Shown: piece by piece, positions 1 through 6,917 of the stretch
Layout: each line of letters opens with the position of its first letter
Position numbering within the stretch: position 1 is the stretch's first letter
Source of the DNA: a virus
Length of the DNA: 64,000 nucleotides
Direction: 5' to 3' (one strand)
IMG/VR virus record: IMGVR_UViG_3300044535_000472
Coordinates: 1-64,000 of that record
Made by a program: the position numbers and the translations under genes
The notes under the pieces: generated by a model
Told to the model about the DNA's origin: nothing
Database searches by the model: none
Seen by the model: only the letters and a program-made list of their open reading frames with translations

Positions 1-5
1 TTAAT

Positions 6-224
6 ATGTTATGTCTTATGTATAAATGGCAAGACAAGTGTTACCAGTTCTTATTACGCAAAGGTTTTAATAAGGAACAAGCCGATCATCATATCTTTAA
101 TTTTGTTAGAGATAATATGCACCGCGATTTTCATTTTAACGTGGACACCCGCGTAAATGAGAAAGATATGTTTAAGGTTTTAGTATGGCTTACAGCATAC
201 TACAACGAGAATTTAGTGTGTTAA
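6..224 (+). CDS. Hypothetical protein, 72 aa
   Basis: Small soluble protein rich in aromatic and charged residues, with an N-terminal His/Cys/Tyr-rich stretch and no motif I recognise. It heads a run of short plus-strand genes before the large structured RNA. It begins only five bases inside the window, so an upstream extension cannot be excluded; two further in-frame ATG codons follow within the first five codons. No function can be assigned. Confidence 0.55.
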   Translation: MLCLMYKWQDKCYQFLLRKGFNKEQADHHIFNFVRDNMHRDFHFNVDTRVNEKDMFKVLVWLTAYYNENLVC

Positions 225-243
225 ACCTTTTAATACTTATAGA

Positions 244-432
244 ATGAGTAAGTTGATTTTGTTTTTCTACTTGTTAACCGGGAAGGTTGAGAAGGTAGAC
301 GGGTTGTATACTATACATACACCCGAGAGTTCTGTTATTGAGTACGCTTGCAAAGGTGAAGTGTTATCGTATATAGAGACTGGTGTCTTTAAGTATGATG
401 ACTTCCTTTGTGAAGCAGGTGAGTTGGAATAG
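244..432 (+). CDS. Hypothetical protein, 62 aa
   Basis: Short, mildly acidic protein with a hydrophobic N-terminus (residues 4-12) followed by a soluble tail. The ATG lies behind an A/T-rich leader like those of neighbouring genes. A GC-rich hairpin follows the stop codon, so the gene may end a short transcription unit. I do not recognise the family. Confidence 0.55.
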   Translation: MSKLILFFYLLTGKVEKVDGLYTIHTPESSVIEYACKGEVLSYIETGVFKYDDFLCEAGELE

Positions 433-440
433 GTAGGAAG

Positions 441-473
441 CCGGGGAGTTTTGTGATGATTTTCTCCCCGTGC
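441..473 (+). terminator. GC-rich hairpin, possible terminator
   Basis: Seven-base perfect arms (442-448 with 464-470) enclose an AT-rich loop. The tail is T-rich but interrupted, so it is a weak intrinsic terminator candidate. It lies between two small genes in otherwise AT-rich sequence. Confidence 0.4.
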
Positions 474-514
474 TGTTCTATATTTTAAACAAGTTTAACT
501 TAATACTTAATACC

Positions 515-862
515 GTGGAAAAGAAGTCGTTTTTAATTGGCGCGAGCATAGCCTCCGCCGTGTGGCTATTTGTTATAACTATACTGTTATACAATGCCGA
601 ACCTGTTGTTATATGTGATTCACCATCATATTGTAACGAGTTACCTGCTGATAGTGCTAATGTTATGTACTATGAGCGTGGCTATTTCAATTGTCTTCGT
701 GATGCAAACCCAAGAATGTATAATGCTTATATCTTAAGCGTATATTACTTAAGGGGTGCAGAAGAACAGCGTGTTATTGATAGTGTTGTGTTTGCAGTTT
801 CTAATGAGTATAACTTTGATGATTCTGACCGTGAGTATTTACATACATTAATAACTGATTGA
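515..862 (+). CDS. Hypothetical membrane-anchored protein, 115 aa
   Basis: One strong N-terminal hydrophobic helix (about residues 5-25) after a Lys-Lys start, then a Cys/Tyr-rich soluble domain with C-x(6)-C spacing just outside the membrane, which suggests an exported or membrane-anchored domain. I chose the GTG at 515 because it follows an A/T-rich leader like other starts here. An in-frame GTG at 470 would add 15 residues but lies in the preceding hairpin. The stop is one base from the next ATG, so the two are probably co-transcribed. Function unknown. Confidence 0.55.
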   Translation: MEKKSFLIGASIASAVWLFVITILLYNAEPVVICDSPSYCNELPADSANVMYYERGYFNCLRDANPRMYNAYILSVYYLRGAEEQRVIDSVVFAVSNEYNFDDSDREYLHTLITD

Positions 863-863
863 T

Positions 864-1082
864 ATGACAAGAGAACTTGCTAGAATTAAGACCATACAGA
901 AGTTTACTAACTTACTTGATGGCACGTTGTTACCAGGATATAGTGTGGCTCAAGTAATTAGTTACTATGAGTCACAGCTTCTTGGTGTTTCTACTGATAA
1001 TATTAGTAGGATAGATGGTATCACCGCCAACTTCATGGAGGATTATATAAATAATCTCGATGATGGTGATCAAATATTGTAA
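864..1082 (+). CDS. Hypothetical protein, 72 aa
   Basis: Small helical protein with a basic N-terminus and an acidic C-terminus (N-N-L-D-D-G-D). It starts one base after the preceding stop, so it is translationally linked to the membrane-anchored protein upstream. It is the last gene before the large structured RNA. No recognised domain. Confidence 0.55.
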   Translation: MTRELARIKTIQKFTNLLDGTLLPGYSVAQVISYYESQLLGVSTDNISRIDGITANFMEDYINNLDDGDQIL

Positions 1083-1083
1083 A

Positions 1084-1745
1084 GCGAAGAATGCATACTG
1101 CACTATAAACAAACTATGGTAAAGTTAAAACGCATTCTGTATCTTTACAATCTATTATGTGTTTAGTTGTAGGTAGCAATACCATTTAAAGATGTGAATA
1201 CTATATTTAGAGCGGGTGCTTAACACATCCCAAGTATAGTTACAACTAAATGCATAATTATTTATAGCCCATAAGGGCAAATTTTAAAATTATATACCTT
1301 ACATTATTCAATTGAAGTTAAATGGTGACGCCTATAATCTATTAGGCTATGTGTATTTACCCGAAGGTCAGTCTACCGGGATATTGCAGGAATGTAATAG
1401 TTACACAAATGATTGGTAAAAGAACTGTGACAGGTTCTAACCAAAGGTCGTTTGAAAGTTAAGGGTGCATGTCAAAGCACCGCAAGCTTGTTCTTATGTT
1501 AGTGAAGTATAGTTCAGCACTATAAAAACTACAATTATAAGGTTAAACAACTATTCTGTTTAACATAAGAGCATTTAGCACATGAAAGAATGAATCAGCA
1601 CTGTAAACTACAAATACAATGCTAACGGATAGGGATTCCCTGTCTAAGAGACGGTAGGCCACAGCAGTTAACTGTAAGGCTATTATCATTCTGTAGTATG
1701 TGCAAAGCCGAGTAGTGATACTCGTGGCCTACCACTCTAAATTAT
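1084..1745 (+). ncRNA. Large ornate structured RNA candidate (about 660 nt)
   Basis: The longest gene-free stretch in the window, with many mutually compatible helices. Found by eye: hairpin 1119-1124/1143-1148 whose loop (1132-1138) pairs with 1088-1094; an 18-bp helix 1154-1171/1241-1258 with two G-U pairs; inside it a GCAA-capped hairpin (1172-1183) and an H-type pseudoknot (1191-1196/1224-1229 with 1200-1208/1232-1240); hairpins 1267-1278, 1330-1347, 1413-1444 and 1464-1481; a 13-bp helix 1489-1501/1561-1573 enclosing hairpin 1508-1524; hairpin 1628-1644; a perfect 10-bp helix 1653-1662/1724-1733; a GTGA-capped hairpin 1710-1723; and a long-range pairing (1578-1583/1698-1703 with 1587-1593/1686-1692) crossing the 10-bp helix. 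Size and pseudoknots resemble giant phage RNAs such as ROOL or GOLLD; membership is untested. No T-tract separates it from the next gene, so it may also be a 5' leader. Confidence 0.8.
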
Positions 1746-1769
1746 TGTTTAACTAAAACCTTTTACACA

Positions 1770-3158
1770 ATGGACAATTTTGTCGATGCAATGTTTTCTA
1801 ATGACGCTTTTACCAATAACGGCGCAGTTACTCATAGTACTGCAGGTATAAGTTGTCTTGACCTGTTTTTTATAGCAGGTGCGAGCCGTTTTATGTCTGA
1901 AGAAGATATAATAACTCTTTTTATGCGTGCTTTCCGTGAGGATAAGCTTGCCGCTGTAAAGATTTTGTTCTGGGCACGTGATGCTCGTGGTGGTGCAGGT
2001 GAGAAGCGTTTCTTCCAAGTAATAATGAAGTACTTGGCTGAAAGATTACCTGAAGTACACGAGCAATTAGCTATACACATTCCTACTTTTGGGTATTGGA
2101 AGGATATATTTGTTACTGAATCTCCTAATGATAACAATCTTAATTGGTTGGCTACTCAATTAAAGGAGAATGCTAATGCTAATCTATTGGCCAAGTGGTT
2201 TCCTCGCAAGGGTCCGTGGTTTGTAGGTATGCATAAGTATATGGGTATCAGTGCAGGTGTATTCCGCCGTATGCTTACAAGTATGTCTAATACCGTGGAG
2301 CAAAAGATGTGTGCTAATGAATGGGAAACTATTTCTTATTCACAAGTACCCTCTGTTGCTGGTAAGAGATATGCTCAGGCCTTTACCAAACACGATTATG
2401 TAAGATACGCCTCTTATATTAGCGATGTTATGGAAGGTAAGGAGAAGATTAATGCCTCGGTATTATTCCCAAGTGACCTTGTAGCAAAAGTATTTACAGA
2501 ACACGATGTTCTTGCATACAATGCTATGTGGAAGAATCTTCCTAACTATATGGAAGGTTGCACTGAAAGAATCTTACCTGTTTGCGATGTTAGTGGTAGT
2601 ATGACGGGACAACCTATGGAAGTATCTATAGGATTGGGCCTCTATATCAGTGAGCGCAATGAAGGTCCTTTCAAGGATGTAGTGTTAACATTTAGTGAGT
2701 CACCGCAATTTCATAAGATAAGCGGTATGACATTAAGTGAAAGAGCACATAATCTTAGACAGGCTGATTGGGGTATGAATACTGATCTAGCTAAAACATT
2801 TAAGGTCATACTTGAACGCGCTATTGAAAACAAGGTTCCTCAAAAGGATATGCCTACCAAGTTACTGATTATCAGTGATATGGAGTTTGACCAAGCGTGT
2901 GGTAGACGCACTAATCTTGATGTTATCAGAAATATGTATGCTGAAACAGGTTACACAATGCCTGATATAGTATTCTGGAATGTTAACGGAAGATTGGGGA
3001 ATGTGCCGGCTAAGGCTAACACACCAAACACTGCCCTTGTTAGCGGGTATAGTCCAAGTATTATTACAAATATCTTGGGCGGTAAGGATTTGAGTCCTTA
3101 TAGTGTGATGATGGAAACTATTGGCAATGCGAGATACAACTGTATCAAACTTGACTAA
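1770..3158 (+). CDS. Ro60-like DUF2828 protein with vWA/MIDAS domain, 462 aa
   Basis: The N-terminal two thirds are helical repeats with the DUF2828-type segment K-I-L-F-W-A-R-D-A-R-G-G-A-G-E (about residues 64-78). The C-terminus is a von Willebrand A fold with an intact MIDAS motif, D273-V-S275-G-S277, then a later Thr and the strand I-S-D-M. TROVE/Ro60 proteins share this helical-ring plus vWA plan and bind structured non-coding RNAs such as Y RNAs, and DUF2828 is related in design. The gene begins 25 nt after the large structured RNA and is followed by a strong terminator, so RNA and gene may form one unit. An RNA-binding role is inferred from architecture and context. The vWA could instead serve a MoxR ATPase, but none is adjacent. 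Confidence 0.82.
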   Translation: MDNFVDAMFSNDAFTNNGAVTHSTAGISCLDLFFIAGASRFMSEEDIITLFMRAFREDKLAAVKILFWARDARGGAGEKRFFQVIMKYLAERLPEVHEQLAIHIPTFGYWKDIFVTESPNDNNLNWLATQLKENANANLLAKWFPRKGPWFVGMHKYMGISAGVFRRMLTSMSNTVEQKMCANEWETISYSQVPSVAGKRYAQAFTKHDYVRYASYISDVMEGKEKINASVLFPSDLVAKVFTEHDVLAYNAMWKNLPNYMEGCTERILPVCDVSGSMTGQPMEVSIGLGLYISERNEGPFKDVVLTFSESPQFHKISGMTLSERAHNLRQADWGMNTDLAKTFKVILERAIENKVPQKDMPTKLLIISDMEFDQACGRRTNLDVIRNMYAETGYTMPDIVFWNVNGRLGNVPAKANTPNTALVSGYSPSIITNILGGKDLSPYSVMMETIGNARYNCIKLD

Positions 3159-3170
3159 TTATATAATCTT

Positions 3171-3204
3171 AAAAGGGTGCGGGAACTATCTCGTACCCTT
3201 TTTA
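3171..3204 (+). terminator. Intrinsic terminator after the Ro60-like gene
   Basis: An 11-bp stem (3171-3181 with 3192-3202, one G-U pair) closes a 10-nt loop and runs into a T tract. It sits 13 nt after the stop codon. Confidence 0.85.
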
Positions 3205-3238
3205 TTTCAATAAAGTAAATTTTTAAACTGTTATAAAT

Positions 3239-3415
3239 ATGAGCAAGATGCTTATTACAATTGAAGTTAGTATGCAAGATCTTTGGAAGCATACAGCACC
3301 GCGTGTTGAGAGAAACAAGAAAAAGTATTATCGTAAACGTAAACACAAGAAAAATGACGACGAGTCTAGAAACGCAAAAGATTACAAAGATTACTCTTAT
3401 AGAAGATATAAATAA
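3239..3415 (+). CDS. Small basic protein, 58 aa
   Basis: After a short amphipathic N-terminus the protein becomes extremely basic (Lys/Arg-rich, residues 22-40) and ends in a Tyr/Lys/Arg tail. The ATG follows an A/T-rich leader after the terminator, so it probably opens a new transcript. The composition suggests nucleic-acid binding, but no fold is recognisable. Its 3' end overlaps the next gene in another frame. Confidence 0.6.
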   Translation: MSKMLITIEVSMQDLWKHTAPRVERNKKKYYRKRKHKKNDDESRNAKDYKDYSYRRYK

Positions 3416-3551
3416 GAGTGTTCTGTTTTTATTTGGGAGAACCATTGATGTACAAGAGTTTGATACATTATATGATTTCTCTGAGTTTGAGCTAGAGTTA
3501 ACGCTCAAAGAGTTACAAAGTTATATTGATTTTAAAACATCTATAGGATGA
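3354..3551 (+). CDS. Hypothetical acidic protein, 65 aa
   Basis: Starts at the internal ATG (3354). A longer reading from a TTG at 3261 would lie wholly inside the preceding gene and is Arg/Lys-rich, unlike the rest, so I reject it. The remainder is acidic and leucine-rich with a C-terminal amphipathic helix. Its TGA overlaps the next ATG (ATGA), indicating translational coupling. Function unknown. Confidence 0.55.
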   Translation: MTTSLETQKITKITLIEDINKSVLFLFGRTIDVQEFDTLYDFSEFELELTLKELQSYIDFKTSIG

Positions 3552-3856
3552 GTAAGACAAAAAACACCCCGGAGTTTGAAGCAATGATGCGTGACCAAGA
3601 GATGACTGCATCATTTGACTATCAAGAAAAAGAACAATTGATGCAAGATCTTGCTGCACATGAAGCAATAGAGCAAGCATGTGATGAGTACATAGAAGCA
3701 CAAAAAGTTTTTATGGAGGCTCAGAAAAAGTTTAGTGATGCATTACAGGATTATAAAGACTATAAAGGTGGTCTTACGCCTAATGAAGAGCGTTTAGATG
3801 ATGCTGTTGCACAGTTAAATGATATGTTTAAGGGCTTTAACCCTAATGACATATGA
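3548..3856 (+). CDS. Hypothetical coiled-coil protein, 102 aa
   Basis: Almost entirely helical: Gln/Glu/Ala/Lys-rich heptad-like sequence from about residue 20 to 72, then a short region ending in F-N-P-N-D-I. It overlaps the previous gene by four bases and the next small lipoprotein gene by four bases, so the three are probably one operon. No known family; a scaffold or oligomerising role is possible but unsupported. Confidence 0.6.
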   Translation: MSKTKNTPEFEAMMRDQEMTASFDYQEKEQLMQDLAAHEAIEQACDEYIEAQKVFMEAQKKFSDALQDYKDYKGGLTPNEERLDDAVAQLNDMFKGFNPNDI

Positions 3857-4005
3857 GAAAGAGTAACGCTTATATCCTAATGTACTTTGTGTTAATCACA
3901 TTAGTAGGATTAATGACATCTTGTGCTACTACGCACAGTTGTGAAGACAGTTTTAAACCAAAAAGTAACGGGGGTTATAATTCTCGTGGTACTAATTGGT
4001 GGTAA
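3853..4005 (+). CDS. Small predicted lipoprotein, 50 aa
   Basis: The N-terminus has a basic start, a hydrophobic core (residues 8-22) and a lipobox-like L-M-T-S-C with Cys at residue 24, so the mature product would be a lipid-anchored peptide of about 27 residues ending in N-W-W. The ATG overlaps the end of the preceding gene by four bases. Phage lipoproteins of this size serve in superinfection exclusion or lysis; which applies here is unknown. Confidence 0.6.
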   Translation: MRKSNAYILMYFVLITLVGLMTSCATTHSCEDSFKPKSNGGYNSRGTNWW

Positions 4006-4009
4006 GATA

Positions 4010-4132
4010 TTACCTCGCGTCACATACTTTTTTCATCGGGAAGGACAACGGTCCTCATTAAAGTTTAATTATTACTGTTAAATACAACGGTGACGCGGGG
4101 TAACCCTACCAGCTAGGACATGCTGCTGTTTT
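4010..4132 (+). ncRNA. Small structured RNA candidate (about 120 nt)
   Basis: A 14-bp helix (4010-4023 with 4090-4103, one G-U pair) encloses a 5-bp hairpin with loop AACG (4042-4055) and a weaker hairpin (4064-4068/4078-4082), giving a three-way junction. It is followed by a 4-bp hairpin (4105-4108/4114-4117) whose loop CAGC (4110-4113) can pair with GCTG (4122-4125), an H-type pseudoknot, and then eight T residues. The compact GC-rich stem in an AT-rich gap and the T tract fit an independent small RNA. I do not recognise the class. Confidence 0.6.
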
Positions 4133-4149
4133 TTTTCATAAATATACAT

Positions 4150-4182
4150 TACCCCCGAAGTCCAAGGGGGTATACCTTTTTA
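4150..4182 (+). terminator. Intrinsic terminator upstream of the PcfJ-like gene
   Basis: A perfect 7-bp stem with five G-C pairs (4150-4156/4166-4172), a 9-nt loop and a following T tract. It separates the small RNA from the next gene. Confidence 0.75.
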
Positions 4183-4187
4183 CAAAT

Positions 4188-4197
4188 AAAACCAACT
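4188..4197 (+). promoter_or_regulatory. Leader motif AAAACCAAYT, copy 1
   Basis: AAAACCAACT lies four bases from the ATG at 4201. The same ten-base pattern precedes three other genes here (5915, 6414, 10981). It could be a translation-initiation element or part of a phage promoter. Confidence 0.4.
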
Positions 4198-4200
4198 TAA

Positions 4201-5334
4201 ATGATTACTACTATAATTGGTAATTGTGGTCCACAAAAAGATACTTACCTTAATTTGAAAACACAACCTATTGATAAACAAAGGTTTGCATTCTTTAAGG
4301 GTAGTTTATATACGTGGACCGAGGAGACTCGTGCGGAGTCAGATACCCATGTATATTGGGCTGTTAATGTTTGTGATCCTAAATGGAATAAGACAAGCGG
4401 ACTATATCTTAAAAGAAATAGTGTAGCAGGTTGTACTTATGATAAGGTTACCAAGAAATTCAAGTGGTGGTATGGTAAACACGCTGTTATGGTTATGTCT
4501 AATATAGTTACTGATATGTGTAACTATTTTAAGACTGAATGGTTTACTAATGCACCGAAAGGTTTAATAGCCAGTACTACTAATGGTACTTTAAGTAAAG
4601 TATTGTTAGGTAAGGTTACTAATCCAAGAGACCATATCAAGGCTATTATTAAAGTTAACCCAACTTTACGTGGTATGAATATCTCTACAGAATTACTGTG
4701 GAAGTATTGTAATAAAAGTATAGGTTCAAGAATACAGGCTCTTTGTGATATGTTAAGCATAGCCAAGGACCCTAACCACGCTATTGAATATATGCTTGAA
4801 AAGGATTATCTAGACCATCATTTAAGTGACCTAGTTAAACAGGCTCAAATGCTTAATCGTAAGATAGATTTCAAGTGGTCTAAATCTCGTATAGCCGAAG
4901 TTCATATTGAATGGACCAAGGAGATTATGGATATAGAGCAGGAGTATGTTGAGCAAAAGGACTATAACTACATTAATGAGTTACCGGCTAATGGTTCTCT
5001 TGAACTTATCACAAATAGTAAAGACCTTTATATAGAAGGTAGAACTATGTCTCATTGTGTATTTACTAACTATGCGGATTCAGTAGAGAACAAGGGATAC
5101 TTTGTATTTAAGTTTACTGACCGTGATGTACGTGCTACCGTTGGTATTAACAAATATTGGGACAAGAATGAGTTTGTAGTTAACCAAATGTATGGTAAGT
5201 TTAATGGTGTTATAGACCGCTGTTACCGTGATTATGTGGATGAATGGGTAGCAAGACCTGATGTACAACAGTGGTTTAAGGATAACTATAAATCTAATGA
5301 GCTAGCATCACCACCAGAAGTGGTATGGATATAA
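4201..5334 (+). CDS. PcfJ-like protein, 377 aa
   Basis: The C-terminal third carries the PcfJ-family signature: G-R-T-M-S-H285-C286-V, then a Gly-Tyr-Phe strand, a strand carrying the Ala-Thr-Val element and a Q-M-Y-G-K-F-N segment. The N-terminal 200 residues are mixed alpha/beta without a recognised domain. PcfJ was named from the conjugative plasmid pCF10 and homologues are common in phages, but its biochemical role is not established. The gene is monocistronic in appearance: a terminator and a leader motif precede it and a strong terminator follows. Confidence 0.75.
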   Translation: MITTIIGNCGPQKDTYLNLKTQPIDKQRFAFFKGSLYTWTEETRAESDTHVYWAVNVCDPKWNKTSGLYLKRNSVAGCTYDKVTKKFKWWYGKHAVMVMSNIVTDMCNYFKTEWFTNAPKGLIASTTNGTLSKVLLGKVTNPRDHIKAIIKVNPTLRGMNISTELLWKYCNKSIGSRIQALCDMLSIAKDPNHAIEYMLEKDYLDHHLSDLVKQAQMLNRKIDFKWSKSRIAEVHIEWTKEIMDIEQEYVEQKDYNYINELPANGSLELITNSKDLYIEGRTMSHCVFTNYADSVENKGYFVFKFTDRDVRATVGINKYWDKNEFVVNQMYGKFNGVIDRCYRDYVDEWVARPDVQQWFKDNYKSNELASPPEVVWI

Positions 5335-5342
5335 TTTTAAAA

Positions 5343-5372
5343 AGTGGGGGAGTAATCCCCTACTTTTATTTT
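5343..5372 (+). terminator. Intrinsic terminator with GTAA tetraloop
   Basis: Nine-bp stem (5343-5351/5356-5364, one G-U pair) capped by a GNRA-type GTAA loop and followed by T residues, eight bases after the PcfJ-like stop codon. Confidence 0.88.
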
Positions 5373-5392
5373 ACAATCTTAAAGAAACGATA

Positions 5393-5572
5393 ATGAGTGA
5401 GCAAGATAAAAGGCCCGTGTTTATGGGTAACTTTGAGCGTTTTAAGAAAGAAACGCAAGTAAAACATGAAGATGTTATGAGACAAGCAAAGAAACTAAAT
5501 GAAAAAATGACGCTTGCATTAGCTATGGCAACAGTTGCTATTATAACAGCTATTGCAGCTTTAGCTATATAA
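5393..5572 (+). CDS. Small tail-anchored membrane protein, 59 aa
   Basis: The first 40 residues are polar and charged. The last 19 (about 41-59) form one hydrophobic Ala/Ile/Leu-rich helix ending at the stop codon, so the protein is probably tail-anchored with its charged part in the cytoplasm. It starts 20 nt after a terminator, so it probably has its own promoter. No family recognised. Confidence 0.6.
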   Translation: MSEQDKRPVFMGNFERFKKETQVKHEDVMRQAKKLNEKMTLALAMATVAIITAIAALAI

Positions 5573-5642
5573 TGCCGATTTTTTTCTAGTAATTATTGTA
5601 TATTAAAGCAATTTATAGTAAGCAGTTTTACCTTTGATATAT

Positions 5643-5915
5643 ATGTATTACCAGCTCCCAAATGGGAAAACAATATGGCTTGACGTTAATGATATTCTTA
5701 ATCTTACAGATAGGGATATTAGAGAACTCGTCGCCTGTAATGCTGGTGAACATTTATCCAATCCTTGGCATGGTGCTTCTATAAAAACGCAACAAGATGA
5801 TGAGGAAGACTTTCAAGATGAGGAAGAACAAGAGAACTATTATAAAGAGTTCTTTCCTGATGAGTTTCCTGATATAGCAGATGATGCTATAGACTTTGAC
5901 AATTTAGAAGACTAA
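5643..5915 (+). CDS. Hypothetical acidic protein, 90 aa
   Basis: The N-terminal 45 residues look folded (a strand with P-N-G-K-T-I-W, then a helix). The second half is extremely Asp/Glu-rich and ends in D-N-L-E-D. I use the ATG at 5643; a TTG three codons upstream is less likely. Such acidic tails are common in phage proteins that mimic DNA or bind basic partners, but nothing shows either here. Confidence 0.6.
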   Translation: MYYQLPNGKTIWLDVNDILNLTDRDIRELVACNAGEHLSNPWHGASIKTQQDDEEDFQDEEEQENYYKEFFPDEFPDIADDAIDFDNLED

Positions 5916-5924
5916 AAACCAATT
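5915..5924 (+). promoter_or_regulatory. Leader motif AAAACCAAYT, copy 2
   Basis: AAAACCAATT lies five bases before the ATG at 5929 and overlaps the last base of the preceding stop codon. Confidence 0.4.
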
Positions 5925-5928
5925 ATTT

Positions 5929-6384
5929 ATGAGTTATCGTGTTATAGTATCCTCTAATGAGGACGGCTCGGTTATTTCTTTGAGTAAAAATAACCCAGTA
6001 TATGGATACATTCGTGTATCACAAAAGCGTTTAGTTATTAATAGGAAGGGCTGGGTAAATATGAAAGAATTATCCGCACTTGTCCAAGCTGATGTTGAGA
6101 CGCTTAAGCAATTAGATTGGAAAGCAGGTCAAGAACTTAATGGTCACATTGTGATTAAAGAAAGTGTTGAGCCTTTTTCCCCAGAGAATTCTGATAAAGA
6201 CCTTAAAGTAGCAGGTGACAGCGATGTTGTTTGTAGCATTAATGGTCAACCAATTTATCGTAAGTGTTTTTATGATCCTACTGCTAATGACGTTGATGTC
6301 TTAGTGCAGCATGATAATTTGGAAGAAATTCGTAGTGCTATGGCGGCTGCTAAGTTAGCAGAAGCAGACAATTTTAGTTTATAG
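5929..6384 (+). CDS. Hypothetical protein, 151 aa
   Basis: The first half is beta-rich, with basic strands around I-R-V-S-Q-K-R-L-V-I. The middle has the helical segment M-K-E-L-S-A-L-V then a G-H-I-V-I-K-E strand, and the tail is Ala-rich. It is led by the AAAACCAAYT motif and followed directly by a strong terminator. I do not recognise a domain; an OB-like or DNA-binding fold is possible but unproven. Confidence 0.6.
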   Translation: MSYRVIVSSNEDGSVISLSKNNPVYGYIRVSQKRLVINRKGWVNMKELSALVQADVETLKQLDWKAGQELNGHIVIKESVEPFSPENSDKDLKVAGDSDVVCSINGQPIYRKCFYDPTANDVDVLVQHDNLEEIRSAMAAAKLAEADNFSL

Positions 6385-6408
6385 AGAGGGTAAGTTTACC
6401 CTCTTTTT
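6385..6408 (+). terminator. Intrinsic terminator
   Basis: A perfect 9-bp inverted repeat (6385-6393/6396-6404) with a two-base centre and a run of T, starting at the base after the stop codon. Confidence 0.85.
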
Positions 6409-6413
6409 GTATA

Positions 6414-6423
6414 AAAACCAACT
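6414..6423 (+). promoter_or_regulatory. Leader motif AAAACCAAYT, copy 3
   Basis: AAAACCAACT follows the terminator and precedes the ATG at 6433 by nine bases, so it lies in the presumed 5' leader of a new transcript. Confidence 0.4.
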
Positions 6424-6432
6424 CAAATAAAT

Positions 6433-6912
6433 ATGAATAACAAGTACACTTTTGCACAAAAGGTAGTTTACAAAGGTAAGATGCAGTCTTACCAGTTGTA
6501 CGGTAATCCTGGCCGTAAACAGCAGGTGGTCTATGAAAAAGACGAGTTTAACGCACAGCAGAATTTTCTGTATAAGCGTGTATTATTCGGATTAAGTGTA
6601 TACTCCGAAGAAGAATTGGCGAAGATGCATTGGGATAAGAAAAAGCGTATCCAAAAGGTGCATAGTCGCGCGCAAAACGTTTTAAATATTTGGAAGCATC
6701 AGCTTACTAATCAATGGACAGCAGACCTATTAGGTAACCTCTTTTGGAATAGTAGCTTTGTTAAAGAATATTCTGAAAAATTTGTTAATGATATTGACCC
6801 TACGTATATTAGCAATCTAGAATTTAAATCTCTAGGTGTTAGTAAGAAGGAAGTAATTAACAAATTGATAGATGAAAAGGTGTTACCTTATAATTTTTAT
6901 CAACTAAAATAA
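6433..6912 (+). CDS. Hypothetical basic protein, 159 aa
   Basis: Lys-rich and mostly helical in prediction, with a K-K-K-R segment around residue 70 and many aromatic residues. It opens a tightly packed operon that continues with only small gaps or overlaps. Its charge suggests nucleic-acid or capsid contact, but no domain is recognisable. Confidence 0.6.
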   Translation: MNNKYTFAQKVVYKGKMQSYQLYGNPGRKQQVVYEKDEFNAQQNFLYKRVLFGLSVYSEEELAKMHWDKKKRIQKVHSRAQNVLNIWKHQLTNQWTADLLGNLFWNSSFVKEYSEKFVNDIDPTYISNLEFKSLGVSKKEVINKLIDEKVLPYNFYQLK

Positions 6913-6917
6913 ACGGC

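Noticed and set aside
1428-1444. tRNA T-arm-like sequence (GGTTCTAACC)
   Set aside because: No acceptor, D or anticodon arm around it; it is better explained as part of hairpin 1413-1444.
1084-1745. Group I or group II self-splicing intron
   Set aside because: No recognisable group I P7/S-type element and no domain V (the GTGA hairpin at 1710-1723 lacks the long lower stem with an AGC triad). The flanking genes also do not form one interrupted reading frame.
3261-3551. 96-residue gene from a TTG start
   Set aside because: The first 31 codons lie inside the small basic gene 3239-3415 and read as a shadow; the ATG at 3354 gives a sensible 65-residue product.
5629-5636. Bacteroidota-type -7 box (TACCTTTG), and a similar one at 10964-10971
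   Set aside because: No -33 TTTG element at the proper spacing was seen, and both lie too close to the start codons.
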